Of a stretch of 64,000 nucleotides of DNA, positions 1 to 8,475 are shown in pieces. This stretch comes from Prauserella_A sp040635515. Its GTDB lineage: Bacteria > Actinomycetota > Actinomycetes > Mycobacteriales > Pseudonocardiaceae. Location of the stretch: NCBI GenBank assembly GCA_040635515.1, contig JBEYHY010000006.1:496001-560000 (forward strand). Direction: 5' to 3'. The stretch's first letter is position 1, and the number at the start of each line of letters is the position of its first letter. The translations under genes were made by a program, and so were the position numbers. Below the pieces are notes generated by a model. The model was not told the DNA's origin and searched no databases. It saw only the letters and a program-made list of their open reading frames with translations.

Positions 1-80
1 GCACCGCGAGGATGATTCGCCCCGACCGGCCAATTGCGGCACCTTCTTCGACGCCTCAGGCCGCGGGGCCGGTTCCTTTG

Positions 81-830
81 CTAAAGGTAATCTTCAAGCC
101 TGCCATGGAGATGCTGGGCGATGCGCCCATTGTCAGCAGGCGCATAGGTGATCCACTGCCGGCCGTCTTCCGCCGCTCGCTGAGTGCAGAAAAAACGACC
201 GTCCTCTGTGTCGAACCAGGCCAGGGGGCCGATTTTTTCCCGCTTCCCTTCTTTCCCTTGTGCAAATGCGGTGAACTGGCCGATACGGATTTTCGGCTTC
301 TCGAAAAGGCGGGCGATGGCCCTCTCCTGCAACACGGAATTCGAACGCGGTGGAGTCACTCCCACCGCGTGACGCGGCGCGCGATCAGCCGGTTTCGGGA
401 TCGTGAGTGACTGGCCCGGCGCGGCGGGGACGGCAGGCAGCAGATCGACTGCCGCCGAGATGACGGCTGTCGGTCTCACCTCGGTGAACACGATCATGTT
501 GCCGTCCTGCTTCGCGACGACGCCGAGCCTGCCGTCGGAAGCCGCTCTCGCGAACAGCTTGTCGCCGCCCTTGAACTTGGCAGCCGCGGCAACCGAGACG
601 GGAGCCGAGACAAAGGTCCGCAGCGCGAGCGCCGCGGCGTCATCGAGCGTGCCCCCACGCATCATGCCCCTGCCTTCCAGGTCACGGAAAACGGCTTCCC
701 TGACCTGTGCGCGCTGGGTACGCGTCGTGCCGATGTGCGGTACCTCGAACGGACACGGCGCGCGCCCGAGCCTGAGCTGTTCGAGCAACATGTCGATCGC
801 GACCAACGACAGCGAAAACGAGCGCACCAT
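81..830 (-). CDS. EspG-family ESX secretion-associated chaperone
   Basis: Protein of 249 aa that resembles the EspG family (ESX secretion-associated). In mycobacteria these cytosolic chaperones bind PE-PPE-type substrates of type VII secretion. Seen: an N-terminal stretch typical of the family (FSLSLVAIDMLLEQL, then a PFEVPHIGTT segment), a central alternating strand pattern, and a C-terminal part with YAPADNGRIAQHLHGRL near residue 230-245. Length fits the family (about 250-300 aa). No ESX gene (ESAT-6-like, EccC, PE or PPE) lies beside it here, so it is either an orphan or at the edge of a locus left of the window. The start is an ATG with only a weak G-rich site upstream. Family assignment is by recognition of the overall pattern; substrate unknown. 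Confidence 0.72.
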   Translation of the reverse strand: MVRSFSLSLVAIDMLLEQLRLGRAPCPFEVPHIGTTRTQRAQVREAVFRDLEGRGMMRGGTLDDAAALALRTFVSAPVSVAAAAKFKGGDKLFARAASDGRLGVVAKQDGNMIVFTEVRPTAVISAAVDLLPAVPAAPGQSLTIPKPADRAPRHAVGVTPPRSNSVLQERAIARLFEKPKIRIGQFTAFAQGKEGKREKIGPLAWFDTEDGRFFCTQRAAEDGRQWITYAPADNGRIAQHLHGRLEDYL

Positions 831-956
831 TGCCAGATTCCCCCGGATGCTCCCTGAATGTCAGGAGTCGCACGTTAGCAGCACGGCACCCGGCTCAGGT
901 CTGCTCTGAGCGAACCGGGGTTGCCGCGGCGATCAGCTGCTGCTGTTGTTGAACGC

Positions 957-1199
957 ATGGCCGATGAGAAACCAGCACTCGTACTACACCTGGTCAGCGG
1001 TGGGGAACCACTGCTGTTCGCACTGGATCCAGAGACCGTGCCCGAGCTCGGCAAACAATTGCATTTGCACCTCGAACACGGCTCGGTGGAGCCCGTGACA
1101 TCGAGGGAAGGCATGACGATTCTGGTCAATTTCGCGCATGTGGCCGTCGCCTACATCGACGATCTGCAGCGCAAGGGCAAGGTCTTCGGCCTGCACTGA
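957..1199 (+). CDS. Small conserved hypothetical protein
   Basis: Protein of 80 aa that I do not recognise. I chose the internal ATG (protein start MADEKPALVLH) because the 12 residues upstream read like non-coding sequence. The protein is acidic to neutral with short beta-type stretches (LVLHLVSGG, MTILVNFAHVAVAYI) and no membrane segment or signal peptide, so it is probably a small cytosolic alpha/beta protein. It stands alone, divergent from the EspG gene and convergent with glfT2, with a strong hairpin straight after its stop. No clear ribosome-binding site precedes the start. Codon use matches its neighbours, which supports a real gene. Confidence 0.55.
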   Translation: MADEKPALVLHLVSGGEPLLFALDPETVPELGKQLHLHLEHGSVEPVTSREGMTILVNFAHVAVAYIDDLQRKGKVFGLH

Positions 1200-1237
1200 C
1201 ACGGGGCGCGGCGCCGATCTCGCGCCACGCCCCGTGT
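1199..1237. terminator. Hairpin between convergent genes
   Basis: Ten-base perfect arms ACACGGGGCG (1199-1208) and CGCCCCGTGT (1228-1237) enclose a GC-rich loop that can pair further. It sits exactly between the stop of the 80-aa gene and the 3' end of glfT2, so it can act in both directions. No long T tract follows, as is usual in high-GC actinobacteria. Confidence 0.6.
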
Positions 1238-1250
1238 TGTCAAAGCTCTG

Positions 1251-3200
1251 TCACAGCTCGTAGAGCCGCGTCCAGTTCTCCCTGCTCGTCAGCTCCGGCA
1301 TCGCGTGCTTGTACTGGGCCTGGACCGCGCGGCCTTCCTTACGCAGCCGGTTGATCACCTTGACGCCGTGCTTGGCGAGTTCGAACATCCGGTCGCGGTC
1401 GTAGCGGCGAACCCGGACGCCTTCCTGCGAAGCGTCGGTGACCACGGCTGTCTCGAACAGCGAGACGTGCCACCAGTGGGCCTCGTCGCTCGGGATGGCA
1501 CCCAGCGCGAAGCGGTGCTTGCCGAGCAGCCGGTTGAGGACTCGCTTGAGCAGCACGGCGCGCTGCATGCTCGGCCTCGGCGCGGTGTTGATGATCCCGA
1601 TGTCGTTGGACGCGATGCCGGGAACGTCGGTGGCCGCGTAGCGCTTGGTCTCCGGATACCGCGCCCTGATCTCCCTGATCTCCTTCATCGCGGCGACGCC
1701 GCCGTCCCTGAGGACCTCTGGCCCCTCCAGGAAGTCCTCGACCGCCTTGATGAGCGTGGCCGAGAGCCCGTACTGCATGCCGAGCAGGTAGCGCACGAGC
1801 TGGGCCATGAGCACCCTCGACAGCAGGTTCAGATCGAACGGGCTGTGCAGCGCGGCCGTGATGATGGAGTTACGCAGGTTGAAGTAGCGGTGCCACTCGT
1901 CCCAGTCCTTCCAGTGGAAGTCGGCGTGCCACACGCCCGCTCCGGGAAGGGTGACCGTGGGGAACCCGTGCGCACGGGCCCGGTAGCTGTACTCGGCGTC
2001 GTCCCACTGGAAGAAGAACGGCATGGGGTAGCCGATCTCCTTGACGACCTCGTAAGGGATGAGGCAGGACCACCAGCCGTTGTACCCGGCGTCGAGCCTG
2101 CGCTCCTGGCGGTTCGGCTTGCCGGTGTCCTTGTCGACGCCGAGCAGGTCTGCCGTGGCGAGGCTGTGGTCGACGGGCTGGCCGGGCTCAAGAGTGTTGA
2201 GCCTGGCGTACTCAGCGCCGACGTGAAGCTGGTTGGGGTGAAGCAGGTTGAGCATCTGGCCGCCGACGATCATCGGGTTGGCGGCACGGTTGGAGAACGC
2301 GGTGAGCCGGATGACGAGGTCCGGTTCGAGCAGCACGTCGTCGTCCATGAACAGCACGTTGGCGTGTGCGGTCTCGGTGTGCCCCGCGACCTCGTAGAGA
2401 CCGCGGGTGAAGCCGCCCGCACCACCGAGGTTGGGCTGCTTGATGTAGTGCAGCTTGTCGCCGAGCCTTGCCGCGACGTCGGCGAAGCCCTCCCGCGAGT
2501 CGACGGTGTCCGTGCCCTGGTCGGCGACGTAGATCGCGTCGAGCGTTTCGAGCGCGGGCAGCGAGTCGGCGAGCGCCTTCAGGTTGGCGAGGCAGTCGTC
2601 GGCGCGGTTCATCGTGCAGATGGTCACGGCGGTGGGCCGGATCCGCTCCGGCGGTTCGACGGTCCAGCGCACATCGGTGACCGTGAGCCGCTCGCCGGCC
2701 TCGGTCTCAAGGTCGAGCCACAGCGCGCCGCCGTCGAAGAACTTGTCGAGCTTGGCTTCGAGCCGCACGGTCTCCTTGTCGACACCGTCGACCGTCCTGG
2801 CGGCAATGGTCCTCGGGTCGCCCTCGACGTCCGATGCTCGCACGGCCAGGTGCCCCGAACCGGTGACCACGGCCTGGAGGGTGACGGCGCCGACCTTGGT
2901 CCAGCGCTGCCAGTAGCTGGCGGGGAACCGGCCGAAGTAGGTGTTGCAGGAGACCCTCGCGGAGGGTTCGAGCGAGATGCCGTCCCTGTCGCGGGCGACG
3001 ACGCCCTCGACGACCTCGGAGTACATGTCCTTGCTCACCACGTCGGACGGGCCTGCGAAAAGACCCCGCTGGGCGAGCAGCGCGCTCTGCGGTGCGTGCT
3101 CCGTGAACAGTGCCCGCTCCTCACTCGATGGTGTGGTAGCCGGAGCCTTGCCGTTCGTAGCCGGCTGGCGCTCGGCGGCCGGAACTGCTTTACCAGGCAT
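1251..3200 (-). CDS. glfT2: Galactofuranosyltransferase GlfT2
   Basis: Protein of 649 aa, close to the 637 aa of M. tuberculosis GlfT2 (Rv3808c). GlfT2 is the processive GT2 enzyme that builds the alternating beta-1,5/beta-1,6 galactofuran chain of arabinogalactan from UDP-galactofuranose at the cytoplasmic membrane face. Seen: an N-terminal beta-sandwich region (about 60-180), a GT-A domain starting near 190 (ICTMNRADDC), the metal-binding FMDDDV near residue 285, the WDDAEY motif, a WHADFHWKDWDEW segment carrying the expected histidine, and a helical C-terminal region. In mycobacteria it sits next to glf; here it is about 11 kb away from glf and followed upstream by a GtrA gene. A GGAGG lies upstream of the ATG. 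Confidence 0.95.
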   Translation of the reverse strand: MPGKAVPAAERQPATNGKAPATTPSSEERALFTEHAPQSALLAQRGLFAGPSDVVSKDMYSEVVEGVVARDRDGISLEPSARVSCNTYFGRFPASYWQRWTKVGAVTLQAVVTGSGHLAVRASDVEGDPRTIAARTVDGVDKETVRLEAKLDKFFDGGALWLDLETEAGERLTVTDVRWTVEPPERIRPTAVTICTMNRADDCLANLKALADSLPALETLDAIYVADQGTDTVDSREGFADVAARLGDKLHYIKQPNLGGAGGFTRGLYEVAGHTETAHANVLFMDDDVLLEPDLVIRLTAFSNRAANPMIVGGQMLNLLHPNQLHVGAEYARLNTLEPGQPVDHSLATADLLGVDKDTGKPNRQERRLDAGYNGWWSCLIPYEVVKEIGYPMPFFFQWDDAEYSYRARAHGFPTVTLPGAGVWHADFHWKDWDEWHRYFNLRNSIITAALHSPFDLNLLSRVLMAQLVRYLLGMQYGLSATLIKAVEDFLEGPEVLRDGGVAAMKEIREIRARYPETKRYAATDVPGIASNDIGIINTAPRPSMQRAVLLKRVLNRLLGKHRFALGAIPSDEAHWWHVSLFETAVVTDASQEGVRVRRYDRDRMFELAKHGVKVINRLRKEGRAVQAQYKHAMPELTSRENWTRLYEL

Positions 3201-3283
3201 GCGACCTCAGTCCTCCAAGGGAAATTCGCGCGGGGGCTGCACACGTAAGGTACAGGCCACCGGCGCTGCCTTCGAACCGGCCA

Positions 3284-3742
3284 TCAACCGCGTGGTTCCC
3301 GAAACACGACCCACTTGAGCATGACGAAATTGATCGTCGTGGCCATCCCCTGCGCGATCACCCACGCGATACCCTTCGTCAACCGCGTGTCGTCATCCAT
3401 GAGATGCAGTACCAGCGCATTGGTACCCACATTGACGAAAAACGTCACCGTGTAGAGCAGGACGAATCCGCCGAGCTGCGCCGCGCCGCCCGATTGGGCC
3501 GCCTTGAACGTAAAACGCCGGTTAAGGAAATAGGCGGTCGTCGTGCCGGCTATGAAACTGATCGCTTTCGCGACGTGCACCCACGCGCCTTCGCCCAGCC
3601 CCACCGTGAGCAGCAGGCTGTAAATGCCGAAGTCGATGAGCGCGCAGAATCCGCCGATCAGGACGAACCGAACAAGTTGTGCCTTCAAACCGGGTGAGGC
3701 AGGTTGTGCCGCATCGCTCGCCTGCGAGTTCGTCGCCACCAC
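3284..3742 (-). CDS. GtrA-family membrane protein (Rv3789-like)
   Basis: Protein of 152 aa with four predicted membrane helices: LVRFVLIGGFCALIDFGIYS, a second near 55, a third with FVLLYTVTFFVNVGTNALVL, and a C-terminal IAQGMATTINFVMLKWVVF. This is the GtrA layout. GtrA proteins are linked to polyprenyl-phosphate sugar translocation or to anchoring of cell-wall glycosyltransferases. In M. tuberculosis the homologue Rv3789 lies next to dprE1, as here, where it is divergent from dprE1 with a 90-bp gap. It is upstream of and in the same direction as glfT2, so the two may be co-transcribed. A GAGG lies about 8 bases before the GTG start. Role in decaprenyl-phospho-arabinose handling is inferred from context. 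Confidence 0.85.
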   Translation of the reverse strand: MVATNSQASDAAQPASPGLKAQLVRFVLIGGFCALIDFGIYSLLLTVGLGEGAWVHVAKAISFIAGTTTAYFLNRRFTFKAAQSGGAAQLGGFVLLYTVTFFVNVGTNALVLHLMDDDTRLTKGIAWVIAQGMATTINFVMLKWVVFREPRG

Positions 3743-3820
3743 GTCACTACCTCGTCGGCCGGGGATTTTCGTTGACAGGTTCCGAGTGTAGAAAATGTGA
3801 GCGGCCGGTCACCGTCGGGC

Positions 3821-3826
3821 CATAAT
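3821..3826 (+). promoter_or_regulatory. Likely -10 element of leaderless dprE1
   Basis: CATAAT ends five bases before the ATG at 3832, and no Shine-Dalgarno sequence is present between. This is the spacing seen for leaderless mRNAs in actinobacteria, where transcription starts at or next to the A of the start codon. A TTGACA at 3772-3777 is too far upstream to be its -35 partner. Confidence 0.5.
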
Positions 3827-3831
3827 TCGAC

Positions 3832-5232
3832 ATGGTTACCCTGGTTCGGGTGAGCGCTGCGACTCCGGAACCAGACCTGCAACGCCGGACACTCTCCGGC
3901 TGGGGCCGCACGGCCCCGACAATTGCGAATGTTCTGAGCACCTCCGATGTCGAGGTGATCGCCCGCGCGGTCAAAGAGGCGGGCGAACGCGGCGTGATCG
4001 CCCGCGGCCTCGGCCGCTCCTACGGCGACCCCGCACAGAACGCGGGCGGGGTCGTGATCGACATGACCGCGCTCGATCGCATCCACTCGATCGATCCCGA
4101 CAGCGGTCAGGTCGTGGTGGACGCCGGGGTGAGTCTCGACGCGCTGATGCGCGCGGCCCTTCCCTACGGGCTCTGGGCCCCCGTACTGCCGGGGACCCGC
4201 CAGGTCACGATCGGCGGCGCCATCGCCAACGACATCCACGGCAAGAACCACCACAGCGCGGGCAGCTTCGGCAACCACATCGCCTCGATGGACCTGCTGA
4301 CGGCGGACGGGCAGGTCAGGACGCTGACTCCCGAGGGCCCCGAGTCGGAACTGTTCTGGGCCACGGTCGCCGGAATCGGGCTCACCGGCATCATCCTGCG
4401 GGCCACCGTGCGGATGAAGAAGACCGAGACCGCGTACTTCTACGTCGACGCCGACCGCACCGAGAACCTCGACGAGACGCTCGCGTTGTTCACCGACGGT
4501 TCGGACCTCAACTACGACTACTCGATGGCGGTGCCCGACCTGATCGCCCGAGGCCCGAAGCACGGGAGGGCGACGTTCTCGCGCGGTTCGCTCGCGACCG
4601 TCGACCAGCTTCCCGACAAGCTGCGTTCGGATCCGCTCAAGTTCGACGCACCACAGCTCATGACCATTCCGGACGTGTTCCCGAACGGCCTCGGCAACAA
4701 GCTGATCTTCGGGCTCATCAACAACGTCTGGCAGCACACGGTGCCGAAGAAGGGCGCGAGGGGAAAGATCCAGAACCTCACGCAGTTCTACCACCCGCTC
4801 GACATGCTCAGTGAGTGGAACAGGGCGTACGGCTCGAAGGGCTTCCTGCAGTACCAGTTCTCCGTTCCGTTCGGCAAGGAGGACGACCTCAAACGGATCT
4901 GCCACAAGATCGCGCATTCGGGGCACTACTCCTTCCTCAACGTGCTCAAGCGCATGGGTGAGGCCAACCCCGCCCCGCTGTCGTGGCCGACTCCCGGCTG
5001 GATGCTCAGCGTCGACTTCCAGAGCAAGGACGGTCTCGGCCGGTTCTGCTCCGAACTGGACGACGACGTGCTTGCCGCGGGAGGACGGCTTTACACGGCG
5101 AAGGATTCACGGACGGCGGCGGAAACCTTCCACCGCATGTATCCCAGGCTCGACGAGTGGCGCAAGGTCCGTCATTCCGTCGACCCCGACGGCGTTTTCG
5201 TTTCCGACATGGCCAGGAGGCTGGAACTGTGA
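3832..5232 (+). CDS. dprE1: Decaprenylphosphoryl-beta-D-ribose 2'-oxidase DprE1
   Basis: Protein of 466 aa (461 in M. tuberculosis). FAD oxidase that, with DprE2, epimerises decaprenyl-phospho-ribose to decaprenyl-phospho-arabinose, the sole arabinose donor for the cell wall; it acts at the periplasmic face of the membrane. Seen: a PCMH-type FAD domain (GLGRSYGDPAQNAGG near 55-70, IGGAIANDIHGKNHHS near 125-140), a substrate domain, and the C-terminal LYTAKDSRTAAETFHRMYP and SDMARRLEL. At the position of the benzothiazinone-target cysteine (M. tuberculosis Cys387, in GWNICVDF) the protein reads GWMLSVDF, so residue 393 is serine. Its stop overlaps the GTG of dprE2 by four bases (GTGA), giving translational coupling. 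Confidence 0.96.
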   Translation: MVTLVRVSAATPEPDLQRRTLSGWGRTAPTIANVLSTSDVEVIARAVKEAGERGVIARGLGRSYGDPAQNAGGVVIDMTALDRIHSIDPDSGQVVVDAGVSLDALMRAALPYGLWAPVLPGTRQVTIGGAIANDIHGKNHHSAGSFGNHIASMDLLTADGQVRTLTPEGPESELFWATVAGIGLTGIILRATVRMKKTETAYFYVDADRTENLDETLALFTDGSDLNYDYSMAVPDLIARGPKHGRATFSRGSLATVDQLPDKLRSDPLKFDAPQLMTIPDVFPNGLGNKLIFGLINNVWQHTVPKKGARGKIQNLTQFYHPLDMLSEWNRAYGSKGFLQYQFSVPFGKEDDLKRICHKIAHSGHYSFLNVLKRMGEANPAPLSWPTPGWMLSVDFQSKDGLGRFCSELDDDVLAAGGRLYTAKDSRTAAETFHRMYPRLDEWRKVRHSVDPDGVFVSDMARRLEL

Positions 5233-5984
5233 TCGACGCGGTGGGCAACCCCCAGTCGCTGCTCCTGCTCGGCGGAACCTCGGACATCGCGCTCGCGATC
5301 GCCGAGAAGTACCTCGCCCAGCACCCGTTGCGGATCGTGCTCGCGGGACGCCAGTCTCCCCGGCTCGACGCGGCCGCGAAGCGGTTGCGCGACAAGGGCG
5401 CCGATGTCTCCACAGTGGACTTCGACGCGAAGGACACCGCATCGCATCCCGCCGTCGTCGAGAAGGCGTTCGCGGGCGGGGACATCGACGTGACCGTCGT
5501 GGCCTTCGGTCTGCTCGGTGACGCGGAGGAGGTGTGGCAGGACCACGCCAAGGCCGTCGAACTCGCCACCGTGAACTACACCGCCGCCGTCTCTGTCGGT
5601 GTCGCACTCGCCGACAAGCTCAAGGCGCAGGGCCACGGCGCTGTCATCGCACTGTCCTCTGTGGCCGGTGAACGGGTCAGGCGGTCCAATTTCCTCTACG
5701 GCTCGACCAAGGCCGGATTCGACGGGTTCTATCTCGGGCTCGGCGAGGCGCTGTCGCCGTTCGGTGTCAAGGTCACCGTCGTCAGGCCGGGCCAGGTGCG
5801 CACGAAGATGACCGAGGGCATGGGCAAGGCCCCGCTGGAGCAGACCGCCGAGCAGGTCGCAGACATCGCGGTCGGCGCGGTGCGTAGCGGCAAGGAGCTG
5901 GTGTGGGCGCCTTCGGCGTTCCGTCCGGTGATGTCCGCGCTGAGGCACGTGCCAAGGGCGATCTTCCGCAAGCTGCCCATCTAG
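5229..5984 (+). CDS. dprE2: Decaprenylphosphoryl-2-keto-D-erythro-pentose reductase DprE2
   Basis: Protein of 251 aa, a short-chain dehydrogenase. It reduces the 2-keto intermediate made by DprE1 with NADH to give decaprenyl-phospho-arabinose. Seen: an N-terminal nucleotide-binding stretch (LLLLGGTSDIALAIAEK), a dinucleotide-binding beta-alpha repeat, and the catalytic SS...YGSTKAG motif (Ser, Tyr, Lys near residues 140-160). I start it at the GTG that overlaps the dprE1 stop rather than at an ATG inside dprE1, because the protein then begins just before the Rossmann fold and matches the known length of about 254 aa. The dprE1-dprE2 order is the same as in mycobacteria and corynebacteria. Confidence 0.95.
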   Translation: MIDAVGNPQSLLLLGGTSDIALAIAEKYLAQHPLRIVLAGRQSPRLDAAAKRLRDKGADVSTVDFDAKDTASHPAVVEKAFAGGDIDVTVVAFGLLGDAEEVWQDHAKAVELATVNYTAAVSVGVALADKLKAQGHGAVIALSSVAGERVRRSNFLYGSTKAGFDGFYLGLGEALSPFGVKVTVVRPGQVRTKMTEGMGKAPLEQTAEQVADIAVGAVRSGKELVWAPSAFRPVMSALRHVPRAIFRKLPI

Positions 5985-5989
5985 AGGTG

Positions 5990-6073
5990 CCGAACGCGGA
6001 TCTCGCCGTTCTGGGCGCGGATCTCGCCGTCCCGAACGCAGAACTCGCCGTCCCGAACGCGGATCTCGGCGGT
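5990..6073. repeat. Four tandem 21-bp repeats
   Basis: Four head-to-tail 21-bp units run at 5990-6010, 6011-6031, 6032-6052 and 6053-6073, each a variant of CCGAACGCGGATCTCGCCGT plus one base. They fill the gap between the convergent dprE2 and GT-C genes. The 21-base period would encode a seven-residue repeat if read, but no translated frame is credible here. Such arrays between convergent genes often belong to dispersed families; that cannot be tested within the window. Confidence 0.85.
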
Positions 6074-6074
6074 T

Positions 6075-6105
6075 CTTCGGCTACTGGACGAACCAGTAGC
6101 CGAAG
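6075..6105 (-). terminator. 13-bp hairpin overlapping a gene end
   Basis: Perfect arms CTTCGGCTACTGG (6075-6087) and CCAGTAGCCGAAG (6093-6105) with a five-base loop. The hairpin contains the last codons and the TAG stop of the minus-strand GT-C gene, so coding sequence and terminator-like stem share the same bases. Together with the tandem repeats it separates dprE2 from that gene. Confidence 0.6.
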
Positions 6106-8240
6106 GAGGTGTATTCGGGGTAGGGGCTGAGCAGCGGGCGGTCGGGTTTCAGCTCAACCGACACGTCCGGCGAGGTGATGGCATCGCCCGGCACCGTGAA
6201 CGTCTCCTCGGTCCACTCGTCCCGCCGGGGGCCGAGGTTCCAGGTGCCGACGTCCCTGCCGTCGACGATCACCCGCACGTTGCGTTCCATGCCCGGCGTG
6301 AGCACCCGGCTCGCGATGGTGAGCGGGGTTCCCGGTTCGAGGTTGCGCGCCGTGAAGCTCTCGCCTCCCACGATCGCGCGACCACTGTCGATGACGTCGC
6401 CCTGCCTGCGCAGCAGGCTGTCGGGCTGGAGTCCCGGCTGCGACATGTGCGGCCGGTAGTCGTGGCTCTCCTCGCTGCCGAGGTCGCCGACGTTGAGGTA
6501 GTCCCGCACATCGCCGCCGACGGGTGAGCGGTCACCGCTGCCGGCGAGCCGCCAGTCCGCCGGGTACACCTGGATGCTGTCGAAAGGCACGATGCGCCTT
6601 CCGGTGAGGTCCATCTGGGCTCGAACGGGGAAGACGGCGATCGGGTCGCCGAGCACGCCCGCGGCGACGAGCGGTTGCATGGGCGCACCGGGAACGGGTT
6701 CGTACACGGCGAAGTAGTCGGGCCGATCGGCCTCAGGAAGCTGCCTGAGCGCCTCGTAGAGCGATCCCGTGCCGTTGTTGCTCGGTTCGGCGAGGCCGTT
6801 CGTCGCGAGCCCGACCGTGTCGATGACCTTCCGGCCGCCGAAGTAGGCAATGGCACCGACGTCCTTGACCGCCACGACGGAATCGCCGGGCAGATTCCCG
6901 CTGATCCACGCTCCGACGGAGACATCGGTGTCCCTGATGGTCGCCGCTTCCCTCCCGAACCGGATGCCCCAGGTCGGCACCGCGACCAGAGTGAAGACCA
7001 GCACGACAACGAGCAGCGAGTGCAGGCCCGCTCCGCGCAGCCGTTCCTTCGGCGCGAGCCGCGACACCGCGTAGACGCCGCACACGATGAACAGCACGAA
7101 CAGCGGGATGAACGGGTGGAAATAGCGCAGTTCGTGGATCAGCGCCGTGGAAAGGGTCGAGGCGGACACCACGACCGCACCGAAGCCGAGTCCGACCGCG
7201 ACGGTGAGCGTTCGCCACTGCCGCCTCGTGACGAAGAGATAGGCGAGACCGAGCACGAAAAAGACGACCGCGCCAGGGAAGGCGTAGTCCTGCCCTGTCA
7301 TGCCGTTGAAGAAACCGATGACACCGCGCACATTCGCCGTGGTCCTGTCGACGAAGTCGCCGAAGTAGAACAGTGGGCGGTCGTTGAGGAACGACTTGGA
7401 CTGCACGCCGTTGGCGGTGAAAGTGCCGGTGGCGAGCTTGTAGAACAGGTACTGCGCAAACGCTGCGGCAAGCGGGAGCAGGCACAGCAGCGACGCCCCC
7501 GGCTTCGCGAGCACCGACTTGCCCTCAGCCTTGCGCGCCGCCCTGATGGTCCACAGCATCGCGCCGCTCAGCATGAGCGCGAAGAAGAGCCCTTCCGGCC
7601 TGACGAGAGCGAGCAGGAACGCCAGCACCGGGGTCCGCACGAACCGTGCGGAGGGACGTTCGGTGGTGAAGGCCAGCGTCGTCGCCACGACGAGCAGCGC
7701 GGTGAGGCCGACCTCCATGCCGCTGGCGGCGCCCCACAACAGCGGTCCGCTGAGGGCCACGAGGACACCGGACCACACCCCCACCGACTTGCTGACCAGC
7801 GTGCGGCCGAGGTGGTAGACGAGACCGGCCGCGATGGCGAAGCAGACGATGCCGAAAACGACGGCGAACCACAGGAACGCCGAGCCGGTGAATCCGATCA
7901 GGTAGGCGAAACCCAGAATAAACGCGTACAGCAGGCTGCTGGCTCCCGTGCTGATGGGATCGCCGGTGTTGTACTGGAAGGGGTGCCCGCTGCCGAGTTG
8001 CTTGCCGTATTGCAGGTGGATGTAGACGTCGTCGAGCGGCGCCATCAGGTTGCCCTGGTTGTAGGCGAGGTTGATGCCGACGAACACGCCGCCCGCCACC
8101 AATGCGAGCACACCGATCAGCCAGGCAAGGCCGTCCCGCCTCGCCATGAACGAGGCGCGTCGCCGCTGCCGCTGCTCGGGCTGCGGTTCCTCAGCGTTTT
8201 CCGGCATTTCTTGCTTGCCCGCCTCGGCTGTCGTCGTCAT
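6081..8240 (-). CDS. GT-C-type membrane glycosyltransferase, arabinosyltransferase-like
   Basis: Protein of 719 aa with about ten membrane helices followed by a soluble C-terminal domain of about 250 residues. The first extracytoplasmic loop carries DDVYIHLQYGK (near residue 65-75), the acidic pair plus Tyr motif seen in polyprenyl-dependent GT-C enzymes such as AftB. The start is set at ATG 8240 because GGAGAG lies four bases upstream; a longer in-frame extension lacks a site. It is probably an arabinofuranosyltransferase or related lipid-linked sugar transferase acting outside the membrane, given that dprE1-dprE2 and emb flank it. The exact acceptor cannot be read from the sequence. It occupies the place where M. 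tuberculosis carries aftA, but I do not claim orthology. Confidence 0.72.
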   Translation of the reverse strand: MTTTAEAGKQEMPENAEEPQPEQRQRRRASFMARRDGLAWLIGVLALVAGGVFVGINLAYNQGNLMAPLDDVYIHLQYGKQLGSGHPFQYNTGDPISTGASSLLYAFILGFAYLIGFTGSAFLWFAVVFGIVCFAIAAGLVYHLGRTLVSKSVGVWSGVLVALSGPLLWGAASGMEVGLTALLVVATTLAFTTERPSARFVRTPVLAFLLALVRPEGLFFALMLSGAMLWTIRAARKAEGKSVLAKPGASLLCLLPLAAAFAQYLFYKLATGTFTANGVQSKSFLNDRPLFYFGDFVDRTTANVRGVIGFFNGMTGQDYAFPGAVVFFVLGLAYLFVTRRQWRTLTVAVGLGFGAVVVSASTLSTALIHELRYFHPFIPLFVLFIVCGVYAVSRLAPKERLRGAGLHSLLVVVLVFTLVAVPTWGIRFGREAATIRDTDVSVGAWISGNLPGDSVVAVKDVGAIAYFGGRKVIDTVGLATNGLAEPSNNGTGSLYEALRQLPEADRPDYFAVYEPVPGAPMQPLVAAGVLGDPIAVFPVRAQMDLTGRRIVPFDSIQVYPADWRLAGSGDRSPVGGDVRDYLNVGDLGSEESHDYRPHMSQPGLQPDSLLRRQGDVIDSGRAIVGGESFTARNLEPGTPLTIASRVLTPGMERNVRVIVDGRDVGTWNLGPRRDEWTEETFTVPGDAITSPDVSVELKPDRPLLSPYPEYTSFGYWFVQ

Positions 8241-8475
8241 TTCTCTCCGCCCGTCCGGCATGTGCCCGTAAGCTACCGACCGAACCCGCGCCCCTGCTGG
8301 ACGGGGGCGAGGTGGGCCGCGCTGTGCGCAGGGCGAACGGCGGTACGACAACCGCGGGCAACCAACTCCCTTCACTCACGCGTGGCACTAACGGGCCGGT
8401 AAATCACCCAGGGCGACGAAATCGGGACTGTCCCGGCAATCCACAGTAGACCGACAGGTATCGCGGTGACACCAC

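Noticed and set aside
1305..3248. 647-codon open frame on the plus strand opposite glfT2
   Set aside because: Antisense shadow of a high-GC gene; composition is Val/Arg/Glu/Asp-rich without any domain, while glfT2 on the other strand has all family motifs.
3772..3777. TTGACA as -35 of dprE1
   Set aside because: Good hexamer, but the likely -10 (CATAAT at 3821) is 43 bases further on; no suitable -10 lies 16 to 18 bases downstream.
5903..6130. Open frame encoding heptad repeats over the 21-bp array
   Set aside because: Begins inside dprE2 in a different frame and has no ribosome-binding site; best read as non-coding tandem repeats.
6675..8402. 575-codon open frame opposite the GT-C gene
   Set aside because: Arg/Glu/His-rich antisense shadow; no recognisable domain or start signal.
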